Source of the DNA: Polyangiaceae bacterium
GTDB taxonomy: Bacteria > Myxococcota > Polyangia > Polyangiales > Polyangiaceae
Direction: 5' to 3'
NCBI GenBank assembly: GCA_025936205.1
Contig: JAICTU010000001.1
Span: 1-64,000, forward strand
Length of the DNA stretch: 64,000 nucleotides
How positions within the stretch are numbered: position 1 is the first letter of the stretch; every line of letters starts with the position of its first letter. The notes under the pieces were generated by a model. It searched no databases. It saw nothing but the letters and a program-made list of their open reading frames with translations, and had not been told where the DNA came from. This document shows, in pieces, positions 36,181 to 44,438 of this stretch. Made by a program: the position numbers and the translations under genes.

Positions 36181-36273
36181 GTACGCGGACAGCTGCTCGC
36201 CGATCCCAGCGCTGGGAATGTGCATTCCACCAGCGAGCAGCCGCCGTCCGCGCACGATGTCCGCGGCGCGGAC
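36181..36273. other. Nested inverted repeats (possible structured RNA or palindromic element)
   Basis: The outer arms GTACGCGGAC (36181-36190) and GTCCGCGCAC (36246-36255) pair with one mismatch. The next arms GCTGCTCGC (36192-36200) and GCGAGCAGC (36233-36241) are perfect. Inside lie the self-complementary CCCAGCGCTGGG (36205-36216) and GGAATG-tg-CATTCC (36215-36228). A further GTCCGC-ggc-GCGGAC hairpin follows at 36259-36273. Confidence 0.5.
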
Positions 36274-36373
36274 GACCGTCCGTGATGGAAACAGCTGAAA
36301 GCGGCACAAATCAAGCTGGCCCATGCCTTGCTCAAGGCAGTCGCAAATTCAGCCCATGTCCGGAGGCAACACC

Positions 36374-36731
36374 ATGACGACCCTGCGCAGCATTGGCACT
36401 TCTTCGCTTCTCTTGCTCCTGCTCGCCGCGAGTCCGCTGGCGGCCTGCAGCGATCGCGACGAGACCCAGAGCGACGGCTCGCTCGACCCCGGCAGCGGCG
36501 CCCATCTCGAAGCGCTCGCCGATCGGGCGATCGATACCGGCATTCCCGGCGTGTCCGTGGCCGTGGTGTCCGGTGATCAGACGGTGCTCGTCGCGCGCGG
36601 CGTCGCCGACCGTGCCACGAACGAGGAGCTCACGCCCGACCATCGCTTTCGCGTCGCCAGAGGACGTCGCGGGTGACGAAGCCGCTCAGCAGGCCTTCCG
36701 GGACCTGGTCTTCGCTGCGGCCTGCGATTGA
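36374..36731 (+). pseudogene. Serine hydrolase (beta-lactamase-fold) gene with internal deletion
   Basis: A GGAGG site and ATG start a lipoprotein signal (LLLLLLAASPLAAC), then the N-terminus of a class C beta-lactamase / D-Ala-D-Ala carboxypeptidase-like protein: GIPGVSVAVVSGDQTVLVA and TPDHRFRVA. The next residues should be the catalytic SxxK. Instead the frame breaks at about 36660, and a +1 frame reads EDVAGDEAAQQAFRDLVF to a stop at 36731, which looks like the C-terminus of the same family. About 300 residues, including the whole active site, have been deleted, so the product is dead. Confidence 0.7.
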
Positions 36732-36734
36732 GCA

Positions 36735-38336
36735 TCACTGAGCGGGCGCCAAGCCGTGCGCCCGCTCGCGCAGGTCGATCGCCATGGTTGCCGCCGAGCC
36801 CGTCACGGCGCGGCGGGCGCCCGTGCGCAGCTTCGCGCCCCGTTGTTGCCACCAAGAGGTAGCGGCCGTCTTATCATAGCGCGGCGCGTCCCCGCAGGCT
36901 TGCAATGCCGCCACCAGGGCACTGACCGAGGCCGGGCGCGCGTTGCGGTCCTTGGCCAAGCACTGCAAGACGATGCGTTCGAGATCAGGCGGCAGAGGTC
37001 TGCCGAGCGGCTCCGAGGGGGGCGGGGGCTCCGTGATCAGATGCTTGCTCAGGACTCCGATGACCGTTTCGGCTTCGAACGCGTTGCGCCCCGCCAGCAA
37101 GAAATACGCGACCGCGCCCAGGGCGTAGATGTCCGTGCGCGCATCCACCGTGGCTGGCTCGAGAATGGCCTCGGGCGCGAGGTACATGGGCGTGCCCATG
37201 ATGGCTCCGACTCGCGAATCGCCATCGTCTTTTTCCTGGGTCTTGACCAGACCAAAGTCGACGACTTTGACGATGTCGGGCTCATCGATTCGCTCGGTGA
37301 GCACGATGTTGGCGGGCTTGATGTCGCGATGGATCAGCCCCAGGGCATGCGACTCGCCGAGCGAGCCGCACACTTGAGCCAGGATGTGAATGACCCGCGC
37401 TGGCTCGAGTGGTCCCTCCGCGGTCACGAGTCGCTCCAGGTCGAACCCGTCGAGGTATTCCATGACGTAGTAGAAGACGCCGTCCGCGGAATGCCCGTAG
37501 TCGAAGATCGAAACGGTGTTCGGATGACTGAGGCGGCTCGTGAGCTGCACCTCGCGCTCGAAGCGGGCCAGATCCTGGGGGCTGGCGCTCTGCTTGGAGA
37601 GCAGCTTGATCGCCGCCGGCCGGCGCAGCATGGCGTGGGTCGCGCGGTACACCGTGCCCATCCCGCCTTGGCCGATCTTCTCTTCCAGCGTGTATTGGCC
37701 CAGCTTGCGAATTTCGCGGATCTGCGCGCGCAAGCCGTACAGCTGGCGTGAGTTCACCGCGGCGGTGAGCACCGCAAAAACACACCACAGCGTGCCGAAC
37801 GTGACGAAGATCTGGCCGCTCGCCGCCGAATGGCCGAAGGCCGCCGACACGCCCTGGGTGCCAAAGTAGACGACCGCAGGAACGCTGCCCACCGCGCTGA
37901 TCCAGAGCGTGCGCCGCAACGAGCTCACGACCAGGATCGACCGCCCCACCAGCGTGTAGGTGAGCGCCAACACCACCGAGAATGCCACCGACAGGCTGGA
38001 CCTGGCGCTGAGCCCCAGCAGCGCGAAGAGCAGGCAGATGACGATCGTGAGACCCGCATCGAGCATCTCCAGCGTGGCCGCGCTCATGCTCTTGCCGCGA
38101 CAGCGCAACCACACCACGAGCGCCGGGCCCAGTGCTGCCACGTGGACCAACTCGTGCACGAAGCCGCCGCTTTCGCTGGCCTGGCCATCCGTCACTACGT
38201 GCGAACCGATGGAGGCCACGGCCATCACGACGGCGATCACGAACAGCGCCAGGGCGAAGCGCCCGATCCGGTCCTGGAGATCCCGAGCCGCTTCGAGCGT
38301 GTCGATGGGCAGGGGGCTGTACGCTGGGGTCCTCAC
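36735..38336 (-). CDS. Membrane Ser/Thr protein kinase with N-terminal transmembrane domain
   Basis: A 533-aa eukaryote-like kinase. The GTG start at 38336 (protein VRTPAYSPLPID) avoids the divergent GH5 gene. Residues about 25-200 contain five or six hydrophobic helices (ALALFVIAVVMAVASIG, LTIVICLLFALLGLSA, IFVTFGTLWCVFAVLTA). The kinase follows: glycine loop GQGGMGTVY from 222, Lys in PAAIKLL, catalytic HRDIKPAN with His336, DFGLVKTQ and GTPMYLAPE. The membrane part comes before the kinase, the reverse of the usual PknB order, so it may sense a signal within the membrane. Its signal and targets are unknown. Confidence 0.9.
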   Translation of the reverse strand: MRTPAYSPLPIDTLEAARDLQDRIGRFALALFVIAVVMAVASIGSHVVTDGQASESGGFVHELVHVAALGPALVVWLRCRGKSMSAATLEMLDAGLTIVICLLFALLGLSARSSLSVAFSVVLALTYTLVGRSILVVSSLRRTLWISAVGSVPAVVYFGTQGVSAAFGHSAASGQIFVTFGTLWCVFAVLTAAVNSRQLYGLRAQIREIRKLGQYTLEEKIGQGGMGTVYRATHAMLRRPAAIKLLSKQSASPQDLARFEREVQLTSRLSHPNTVSIFDYGHSADGVFYYVMEYLDGFDLERLVTAEGPLEPARVIHILAQVCGSLGESHALGLIHRDIKPANIVLTERIDEPDIVKVVDFGLVKTQEKDDGDSRVGAIMGTPMYLAPEAILEPATVDARTDIYALGAVAYFLLAGRNAFEAETVIGVLSKHLITEPPPPSEPLGRPLPPDLERIVLQCLAKDRNARPASVSALVAALQACGDAPRYDKTAATSWWQQRGAKLRTGARRAVTGSAATMAIDLRERAHGLAPAQ

Positions 38337-38498
38337 CGGCCCCTGGTAGCACGGGGCCGCGCGCGCGAGCAGAGATGTGTGGGCGGTCGCTAGAAACGAG
38401 CACTGCCGCACCGCTGCGGCACATTTTCCACAAAACCGACGGCATGGAGAACGTTTCCACGTTGTCAGACTCGTACGCTCTGACCCAAGCTGGGCGCC

Positions 38499-39791
38499 AT
38501 GACTGCTCGATCTCGCCGGATGTTCGATCTCCACGCCGTGGGATGGCTGCTCGGCTGCCTCGCGTGTGCCAGCGCTGATTCAGGCCCCGGCGAGCGCGGT
38601 GATTCGCCCGTATTCGGCGCGGCCACCACGGAACCGGCGGCGCATGGCGCAGCCTCGGCGGGCGGAGCAGCGACGGAGCCCAGCGCAGCGGACCCCTCGA
38701 GCTCCTCGGCCCCCGGCGCGGTCGAGACGCCGGCGAGCAACTCGAGCGCGGAAGGCGCGCCTCCCCTCACCGGACCCATCGCTGCACCTGCCGCAGACGG
38801 CAATGTTGCAGGTACGGCCGACGGAAACCCTGCGCCAACCACTGACGGCAAGGCGGCGGCCTGCGACTTCGCCAGCGGGCTCAACGTCGCCTGGGTGAGA
38901 TTCGCCAACGACGTACCCAACCCGGATCTTCAGGCGTTTAACACCATCTTCAAGAACGCACATGATGCGGGCGGCCGCGTGGTGCGCTGGTGGTTCCACA
39001 CCAATGGGACCGTCACGCCCGGCTACAACGCCGACGGCACGGTCGCGATGATCCAGCAATCGCACATCGACGGCGTCAAAGCGATTCTCGCGGCAGCCAA
39101 TGCGGCGGGGGTCGCCGTCAATATCAGCCTGTGGTCCTTCGACATGGCCCAGGACAACGCGGCGGGCGCAGCGGCAAAGAACAGGGACCTGATGATCCAG
39201 GACAACCTCCGCCAGTCGTATGTCGACAACTACCTGACGCCGCTCGTGACCGCGCTCACCGGCACCCCCGGCCTCTATTCCTACGAGATCTTCAATGAGC
39301 CCGAGGGGATGTCCACGACGGGCTGGGCTACCCAGTGGAAGATCGACATCTCGTACATCCAGAAAGCGGTGAACCAGTGGGCGGCCGCCATCCATGCAGC
39401 GGATCCCACGGTCCTCGTGACCAATGGCTCGCAGACCATGGACTACCGGACCAGGTACACCGACAGTGCGCTCGCTGCGGCTGGCGGACAGCCGAGCGGT
39501 ACCCTCGATTTTTACCAGGTCCACTTCTATCCGTCGAACGGTCAGGGCAACAACGTGTTCGCCAATGAGCGCTCCTATTGGGGTCTTTCCGACAAGCCCC
39601 TGGTCATCGGCGAGTTCTCGATCGACGGGACAGCACCCGTGCCCGGGGATCAAAGCTACGCCTATCTCTACGAGCATGGTTACGACGGCGCTTGGGCCTG
39701 GGCCTACACGGCGGACGACAAGTGGCCGTCGATGCAGGCGCCCCTGCAGGCGCTCTACACCGCACACTCCGACGTGGGAAATTGCCCATGA
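38499..39791 (+). CDS. GH5-like glycoside hydrolase, secreted
   Basis: A 430-aa predicted endo-beta-glycanase (mannanase or cellulase type). The N-terminal signal GWLLGCLACAS fits a lipoprotein or secreted protein; the start may be the later ATG at 38520. A Ser/Ala/Pro linker of about 100 residues follows. The barrel shows VRWWFHTNG, the acid/base Glu267 in YEIFNEPEG, VHFYPSNGQG and nucleophile Glu372 in PLVIGEFSIDG, the pattern of clan GH-A. Assignment to GH5 rather than another GH-A family is tentative. It lies 7 kb outside the arabinoxylan island and lacks the GACGCAA motif upstream. The next gene overlaps it by 4 nt (ATGA). Confidence 0.85.
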   Translation: MTARSRRMFDLHAVGWLLGCLACASADSGPGERGDSPVFGAATTEPAAHGAASAGGAATEPSAADPSSSSAPGAVETPASNSSAEGAPPLTGPIAAPAADGNVAGTADGNPAPTTDGKAAACDFASGLNVAWVRFANDVPNPDLQAFNTIFKNAHDAGGRVVRWWFHTNGTVTPGYNADGTVAMIQQSHIDGVKAILAAANAAGVAVNISLWSFDMAQDNAAGAAAKNRDLMIQDNLRQSYVDNYLTPLVTALTGTPGLYSYEIFNEPEGMSTTGWATQWKIDISYIQKAVNQWAAAIHAADPTVLVTNGSQTMDYRTRYTDSALAAAGGQPSGTLDFYQVHFYPSNGQGNNVFANERSYWGLSDKPLVIGEFSIDGTAPVPGDQSYAYLYEHGYDGAWAWAYTADDKWPSMQAPLQALYTAHSDVGNCP

Positions 39792-40330
39792 AGTGGCCGG
39801 CGCTGGCGGCGTTCTGCGCCATCGGGCTCGCCTGCGGAGCCCTGGCCGTGTGGAGGCACGGGGCGCTCACGCCCCCCGCCGCCCGGGAATCGCGCGCCGT
39901 TCGCGAGCCCTCGGAGCTCGTCGGCAGGGCGCCCGGCGCCACTCCAGCGCGTCCGGCGACTGCGGTTGCAGCTCCTGCGCAAGCGAGCTCCGGACCTGGG
40001 CTCGTGGAAGAGGAGCTGATGCGCTTGCTCAGGAGCTCGCAGGGCAACGACCCCGCGCTCGCCATCGAGCTCGCTCGCGAAGGCAACCGTCGCTTCGGCG
40101 GCAGCCCTGATGCGCCCGAGCGCGCCTCGATTCTCATCCACGCGCTCGCGGAAGAGGGACTCGCCTCGGAAGCGCGAGGCGAGGCGGAGGATATGGTCAA
40201 TCGCTATCCAGACTCGGCCTGGGTGCGCGAAGTCGAGCACTTCACGGGAGCACGGCGCCACCGCAACATTCAGGTTCGCCCGGATGGCGAGCTTCGCTAC
40301 GTCGATCCCGTGCCGCCGACGCGAGGTTAG
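39788..40330 (+). CDS. Membrane-anchored protein with TPR-like helices
   Basis: A 180-aa protein of unknown function, translationally coupled to the GH5-like gene. Residues 4-22 are a hydrophobic signal anchor (ALAAFCAIGLACGALAVW). After a Pro/Ala linker come alpha-helical segments with a TPR-like look (NDPALAIELAREGNRRFGG, RASILIHALAEEGLASEARG). The pattern is frequent in short myxobacterial membrane proteins. Its stop overlaps the stop of the convergent histidine kinase gene by 4 nt. Confidence 0.75.
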   Translation: MKWPALAAFCAIGLACGALAVWRHGALTPPAARESRAVREPSELVGRAPGATPARPATAVAAPAQASSGPGLVEEELMRLLRSSQGNDPALAIELAREGNRRFGGSPDAPERASILIHALAEEGLASEARGEAEDMVNRYPDSAWVREVEHFTGARRHRNIQVRPDGELRYVDPVPPTRG

Positions 40331-41910
40331 TCGGGGACCCTGCGCAACCCCGCGGCATGCGCTCGGACGAGGTCCCGAATGTGAGCCGCATCGAAGGGCT
40401 TGTGCAGCACCGGAGCGGCGATCTCCTCCAAAAATCGTGCGCCGCGTGCAGTGAATGCCCCTCCGGTCATGAAGATGAAACGCTGGGCGAGCTGCGGACG
40501 CTTCTCGACCACTTCCATGTACACTTCGTCACCGGAGAGCCCCGGCATCATCAGATCGCAAATGATGATGTCGAACTCCGGCTGACCGCGGGTGAGGATC
40601 GCCACGGCTTCGCGAGGTTCATTCACGACCTCGACCTCGTGTTCACGTGCGAGCATGCGCCGTAGTGCCTGAGCCAGGCTGGCCTGGTCGTCGATGATCA
40701 GGATTCGCTGAGACTCACTGCCCCGCCCGCTCGGAGAAACGGCGTGCCTCGTCCCGGAGGGCACTGACTCTGGCTCCGCGGTCTCTTGGGCGAGGGGGCC
40801 CTGTGCTGCAGGCAGGACGACTCGGAAGGAGCTTCCCTCACCAACCCGGCTCGTGACCGACAGCTTGCCACCCAGTGCGGTCACCGTCCGGTTGGAGATG
40901 GAGAGACCCAGACCCATTCCGCCGGCCACGTCTTTCGTCGTGAAGAACGGCTCGAAGATGCGCGCCAGAATGTGTTCAGGAATACCGCAGCCGTTGTCGG
41001 CGACCTCGATCAGAATGGTGCCGTTCTCTCGCCGAGTCGTGAGCCGAATCTCGTTCCGCTCGGGCCTTTCTTCCGGCAGAGCCTGCGCGGCATTCAGCAG
41101 AAGATTGACGCATACCTGTGCCAGCTGCGACGCGTTGCCCTCGATCTGCCCGACCTCGCCGAAATCTCGCAGCAAGTGGGCGCGATAGCGCAGAGCGTGA
41201 GCGGCCACCGCGATGCTCTGCTCCACCACCTTGTTGACATCGACGAGCTCACGTCTCTCCAGATCTCCGCGTGCGAGCAGCCGCATGTTCTGCACGATGC
41301 TTCCGATGCGCTGAATCCCCGAGCGCGCCTCGAGCAGCTCTTTTTCGACCGCTGGCACCACGTCGCCTCGCGCTTGGAGGCTCTCCAGGGCCAGCTCGAT
41401 GTTGGCCAGCACGGAAGCGAGAGGATTGTTGATCTCATGACCGATGCCCGCGGCGAGCGTCGCCATGGCGGCCAGACGCTCTGTCGCGCGGAGCTGGCGT
41501 TCCAGCTCGTGCAGGGCTTCCTCGGCTCGCTTGCGCCGGCTGATATCCACCCCCAATACGCAGATCCCTTGCACCGTGCCCTGGACCACGTGGGGGATGT
41601 AATGCATCTGGACGTGCCGGCTGGGTCCCCCCTTCGGATCCGGCATCTCCCGTTCGAACTCGCGCTCTTCGCCCGCCAGCACAGCCTCGATGTGCGGCTT
41701 CGTACGCTCGTAAAACGGCCCCAGGATGTCGCGCGTGTGCTTGCCGATGAGCGTCTCGGGCTCGACGCCGTACCACTGCTGGTGAGCGCGATTGGCAAAC
41801 TGGCAGCACAGGGACTGGTCGGTGTACGCCAATATGGTCGGCACCTTTTCGGCGAGTACCCGGAGCAGCGCCAGCTCCATGTCTCGATGAGGCGATGCGG
41901 GATCGAGCAT
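40327..41910 (-). CDS. Hybrid sensor histidine kinase (PAS-HisKA-HATPase-REC)
   Basis: A 527-aa cytoplasmic signalling protein. A PAS domain spans about residues 12-130 (VPTILAYTDQSLCCQFANRA) with a PAC-like end (GICVLGVDISRRKRAEEAL). The dimerisation helix carries the phospho-accepting His158 in GIGHEINNPLA. The ATPase domain has NLLLNAAQALP, DNGCGIPEH and GGMGLGLSIS. A C-terminal receiver (about 400-515) has ILIIDDQ and the acceptor Asp452 in IICDLMMPG. No membrane segment is seen. It follows the 803-aa kinase by 113 nt on the same strand. Confidence 0.93.
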   Translation of the reverse strand: MLDPASPHRDMELALLRVLAEKVPTILAYTDQSLCCQFANRAHQQWYGVEPETLIGKHTRDILGPFYERTKPHIEAVLAGEEREFEREMPDPKGGPSRHVQMHYIPHVVQGTVQGICVLGVDISRRKRAEEALHELERQLRATERLAAMATLAAGIGHEINNPLASVLANIELALESLQARGDVVPAVEKELLEARSGIQRIGSIVQNMRLLARGDLERRELVDVNKVVEQSIAVAAHALRYRAHLLRDFGEVGQIEGNASQLAQVCVNLLLNAAQALPEERPERNEIRLTTRRENGTILIEVADNGCGIPEHILARIFEPFFTTKDVAGGMGLGLSISNRTVTALGGKLSVTSRVGEGSSFRVVLPAAQGPLAQETAEPESVPSGTRHAVSPSGRGSESQRILIIDDQASLAQALRRMLAREHEVEVVNEPREAVAILTRGQPEFDIIICDLMMPGLSGDEVYMEVVEKRPQLAQRFIFMTGGAFTARGARFLEEIAAPVLHKPFDAAHIRDLVRAHAAGLRRVPD

Positions 41911-42023
41911 GTCGGTGTTCGATCGTTTACACCCGCAAGCGCCCTCTGGCCAATGCCGCGGATACACCCCCGATTCCGCTGGACAGGCCGCCAGTACGGG
42001 CAACGTCGCCGCCCGGGCACGCC

Positions 42024-44435
42024 TCAGCGGCGGTACGCCTCGTCCAATACCTGGCGTACCTTGGCCGCCAAGTCACGCGGCAAGAATGGCTTCGAGATCA
42101 TCGCGGAGCGCGGGAAATTCTCGCGCCGCAGCATGCTGTCCTCGGCATAACCACTCATGAACAGCACCGGGAGATCCGGGTGAGTCTTCGCCAGGCGAGC
42201 GGCGAGCTCAGGGCCGCTGAGCTGGGGCATCACGACATCTGTCAGCACCAGCCCGATGCTGGAGTCACGGTCGACCAGACGCTGCGCCTCGTCGCCATTC
42301 TGTGCTTGCAGGACGCGGTAGCCATGCTTCTCCAGCGTGCGCACAGCCGCCATTCGCACCGCCGGCTCGTCCTCCGCGACGAGGATGCTCTCACTGCCGC
42401 AGAGCGTGAGGACGTCCGATGGGCGCGGGGCCGGTGCGCCCGCCTTCTCCGACGGAGCGGCACGGGGCAGGCGGATGGTGAAGATTGACCCACGTCCCGC
42501 TTCGCTGAGCACCTGGATGTCACCGCCCGCGCGGCGCGCGATGGCGTGGCAGGTGGCCAGTCCGAATCCGGTGCCTTTGCCGATTGGCTTGGTCGTGAAG
42601 AACGGCTCGAAGACGTGGTTCAGCACGTGCGGGGCCATGCCGACGCCGGTATCTGAGACGCGCAGCCGCACGTACTCGCCCGCAGGCAGTGCCCCCAGTG
42701 GCTCCGACAAGCGCTCGTTCTCGAGCTCGATGCCCAGCGTGCCGCCCCCCGGCATGGCATCGCGCGCGTTCAGGGCCAAATTCAAGACCAGCTGCTCAAA
42801 CTGGCTCGGATCCATCCACACGGGCCACAGCTCCTCCTTGCACAGAACGGCGATCTGGATCTGTTTGCTGAACGTCCGGCGCAGCATCCTGTGCGTAGAA
42901 CGAGCGGCCTCGTTGACGTCGATGCAGGTCGGTTCCGCAGGCTGCCCGCGCGAGAAGCTCAACAGCTGCTGTGTCAATGTGCGCGCGCGCTCGGCGGCCC
43001 GAAGGATTTCCGAGATCGAGTCGGATTGCTCGCTGCTCAACCCGAGCTCTTCGCCCATCAGATCCGCATGGGACATGATCACGGTCAGCAGATTGTTGAA
43101 ATCATGAGCAACCCCGCCGGCGAGCCTGCTCACGGCCTCCATCTTCTGCGTTTGGCGCAGCGACTCCTCGGCCTGCTTCTGCCTCGTGATGTCGTGCGCG
43201 ACGATCGACAGACCCACCGCGTCACCTTCGAGCTGTTTCACCGGAGAAATGGTCAGCGCGACGTGGACTTCCTGACCGTCCTGGTCGCACCAGATGGACT
43301 CGAAGGCCCGCGGCGGCCTGCCCCGGGCCGCCTCCTCCAGGCAGGTCGAGAGAGCGCTCCGCAGCTCTGCCTTCGTGAACTCGGTCAATGACGCGCCGAG
43401 CGCCTCGCGGCCTCGGCTCCCCAACAGACGGTCCGCCGCTGCGTTGTACGCGGTGATGGTCCCATCCAGGCTCGTCGTGAGGATCGATGCGTCGGAGGCC
43501 TCCACGGCGGCGGCGAAGAGCCGGGCGTTCGCTTCGAGGCGCTGCAGCAGCGCGCGGTGCGCTTCGGCGTAGGCACGCTCGAGCTCGCGCAACGTGACGC
43601 ACAGAAAGCTCTCCATGCCGAACAGCACATTTACGAAGGGATCGGGCTCCGAAGCCTCTCGCAGCGCGCAGCGCTCCACGACTGCGCGGCGAAAATGATG
43701 AGCGATTTCGAGCCATTGCCCAAAGCCAAGCCCGAGCTCGGCGTGCGCCCTGCCCACGGCGTGCAGAGCCCGAAAATAGGGCTCCCAAGCTTGTTCCAGT
43801 GCTGCCGCCCGTTCCAGCTGGGCTATTTCCAGCTCGCCGGGAGCACCGTTCACCGCTCCACCGGAGCGCAGTACCGGCGCGGCGATCGTGACATCCGGCG
43901 TGGCCAGCGCCACGTCCCTCAGCACCTCGCGCCGAACTCGCCCGTAGAATTGAAAGAAGCTCCGCATCCTTCGCTGTTCGAGCGGCGCAATGGCCTCGGC
44001 AGACCTCGGCTCCAGAGGCGCGGCAACCGGAGCGGACGGCGCGACCTCCATCGCGCGGCGCACCGACTCGAGGATGGCGCGGTACCCGCGGCGCAGCTGG
44101 CAACGTGCCACGGCTTCACGGATGGCCCTGCTCAGCGTCTCACTCGACTCCGAGCTGACCAGGTCGGTACGCAGCGGAACATACGGGGAGATCTTGAGAA
44201 GGTTTTTCAGTCGCGCGACTTGCGAAGGGGGGGCCGCGATCAACACGTCGACCCCTGGAAATGTTCTGCCCACCCGCTGCGCGAGCACGGAGGGTTCCGC
44301 GCTCGCCGGGCCGATGATGACGAGGTCCGGCTCGTCCCCGGCTCGCAGCTCGCCGAGCTCAGTTGCCGAGACTGCATGCGCGGGCACACTGGCTGCATAA
44401 TCCTCGGGACACCCCAGAAGCAGCACGCTGGCCAT
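42024..44435 (-). CDS. Hybrid sensor histidine kinase with N-terminal pseudo-receiver, PAS and C-terminal receiver
   Basis: An 803-aa cytoplasmic kinase. The first 120 residues look like a degenerate receiver (ASVLLLGCPED, DLVIIGPAS) without a clear phospho-Asp. A helical region of about 180 residues follows, then a PAS domain (about 300-420, SILTTSLDGTITAYNAAADR). The kinase core has His444 in GGVAHDFNNLL, NLALNARDAMPGGG and GKGTGFGLATC. The C-terminal receiver has ILVAEDEPAVR and Asp733 in VLTDVVMPQ. Its start is 3 nt after the acyl-CoA dehydrogenase stop, so the two are coupled. Confidence 0.93.
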   Translation of the reverse strand: MASVLLLGCPEDYAASVPAHAVSATELGELRAGDEPDLVIIGPASAEPSVLAQRVGRTFPGVDVLIAAPPSQVARLKNLLKISPYVPLRTDLVSSESSETLSRAIREAVARCQLRRGYRAILESVRRAMEVAPSAPVAAPLEPRSAEAIAPLEQRRMRSFFQFYGRVRREVLRDVALATPDVTIAAPVLRSGGAVNGAPGELEIAQLERAAALEQAWEPYFRALHAVGRAHAELGLGFGQWLEIAHHFRRAVVERCALREASEPDPFVNVLFGMESFLCVTLRELERAYAEAHRALLQRLEANARLFAAAVEASDASILTTSLDGTITAYNAAADRLLGSRGREALGASLTEFTKAELRSALSTCLEEAARGRPPRAFESIWCDQDGQEVHVALTISPVKQLEGDAVGLSIVAHDITRQKQAEESLRQTQKMEAVSRLAGGVAHDFNNLLTVIMSHADLMGEELGLSSEQSDSISEILRAAERARTLTQQLLSFSRGQPAEPTCIDVNEAARSTHRMLRRTFSKQIQIAVLCKEELWPVWMDPSQFEQLVLNLALNARDAMPGGGTLGIELENERLSEPLGALPAGEYVRLRVSDTGVGMAPHVLNHVFEPFFTTKPIGKGTGFGLATCHAIARRAGGDIQVLSEAGRGSIFTIRLPRAAPSEKAGAPAPRPSDVLTLCGSESILVAEDEPAVRMAAVRTLEKHGYRVLQAQNGDEAQRLVDRDSSIGLVLTDVVMPQLSGPELAARLAKTHPDLPVLFMSGYAEDSMLRRENFPRSAMISKPFLPRDLAAKVRQVLDEAYRR

Positions 44436-44438
44436 CGA

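Larger units (their letters stand above)
35729..36373. other. Long intergenic region with repeat and strong secondary structure
   Basis: A 645-nt gap. It holds palindromic repeat copy B (35911-35965) and a densely palindromic segment (36181-36273). On the minus strand, a frame ending at 36038 reads like a genuine C-terminus (TSNHYGHVALNNGSDCVKLT) but is closed by a TGA just upstream, so it may be the remnant of a decayed gene. Confidence 0.45.
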
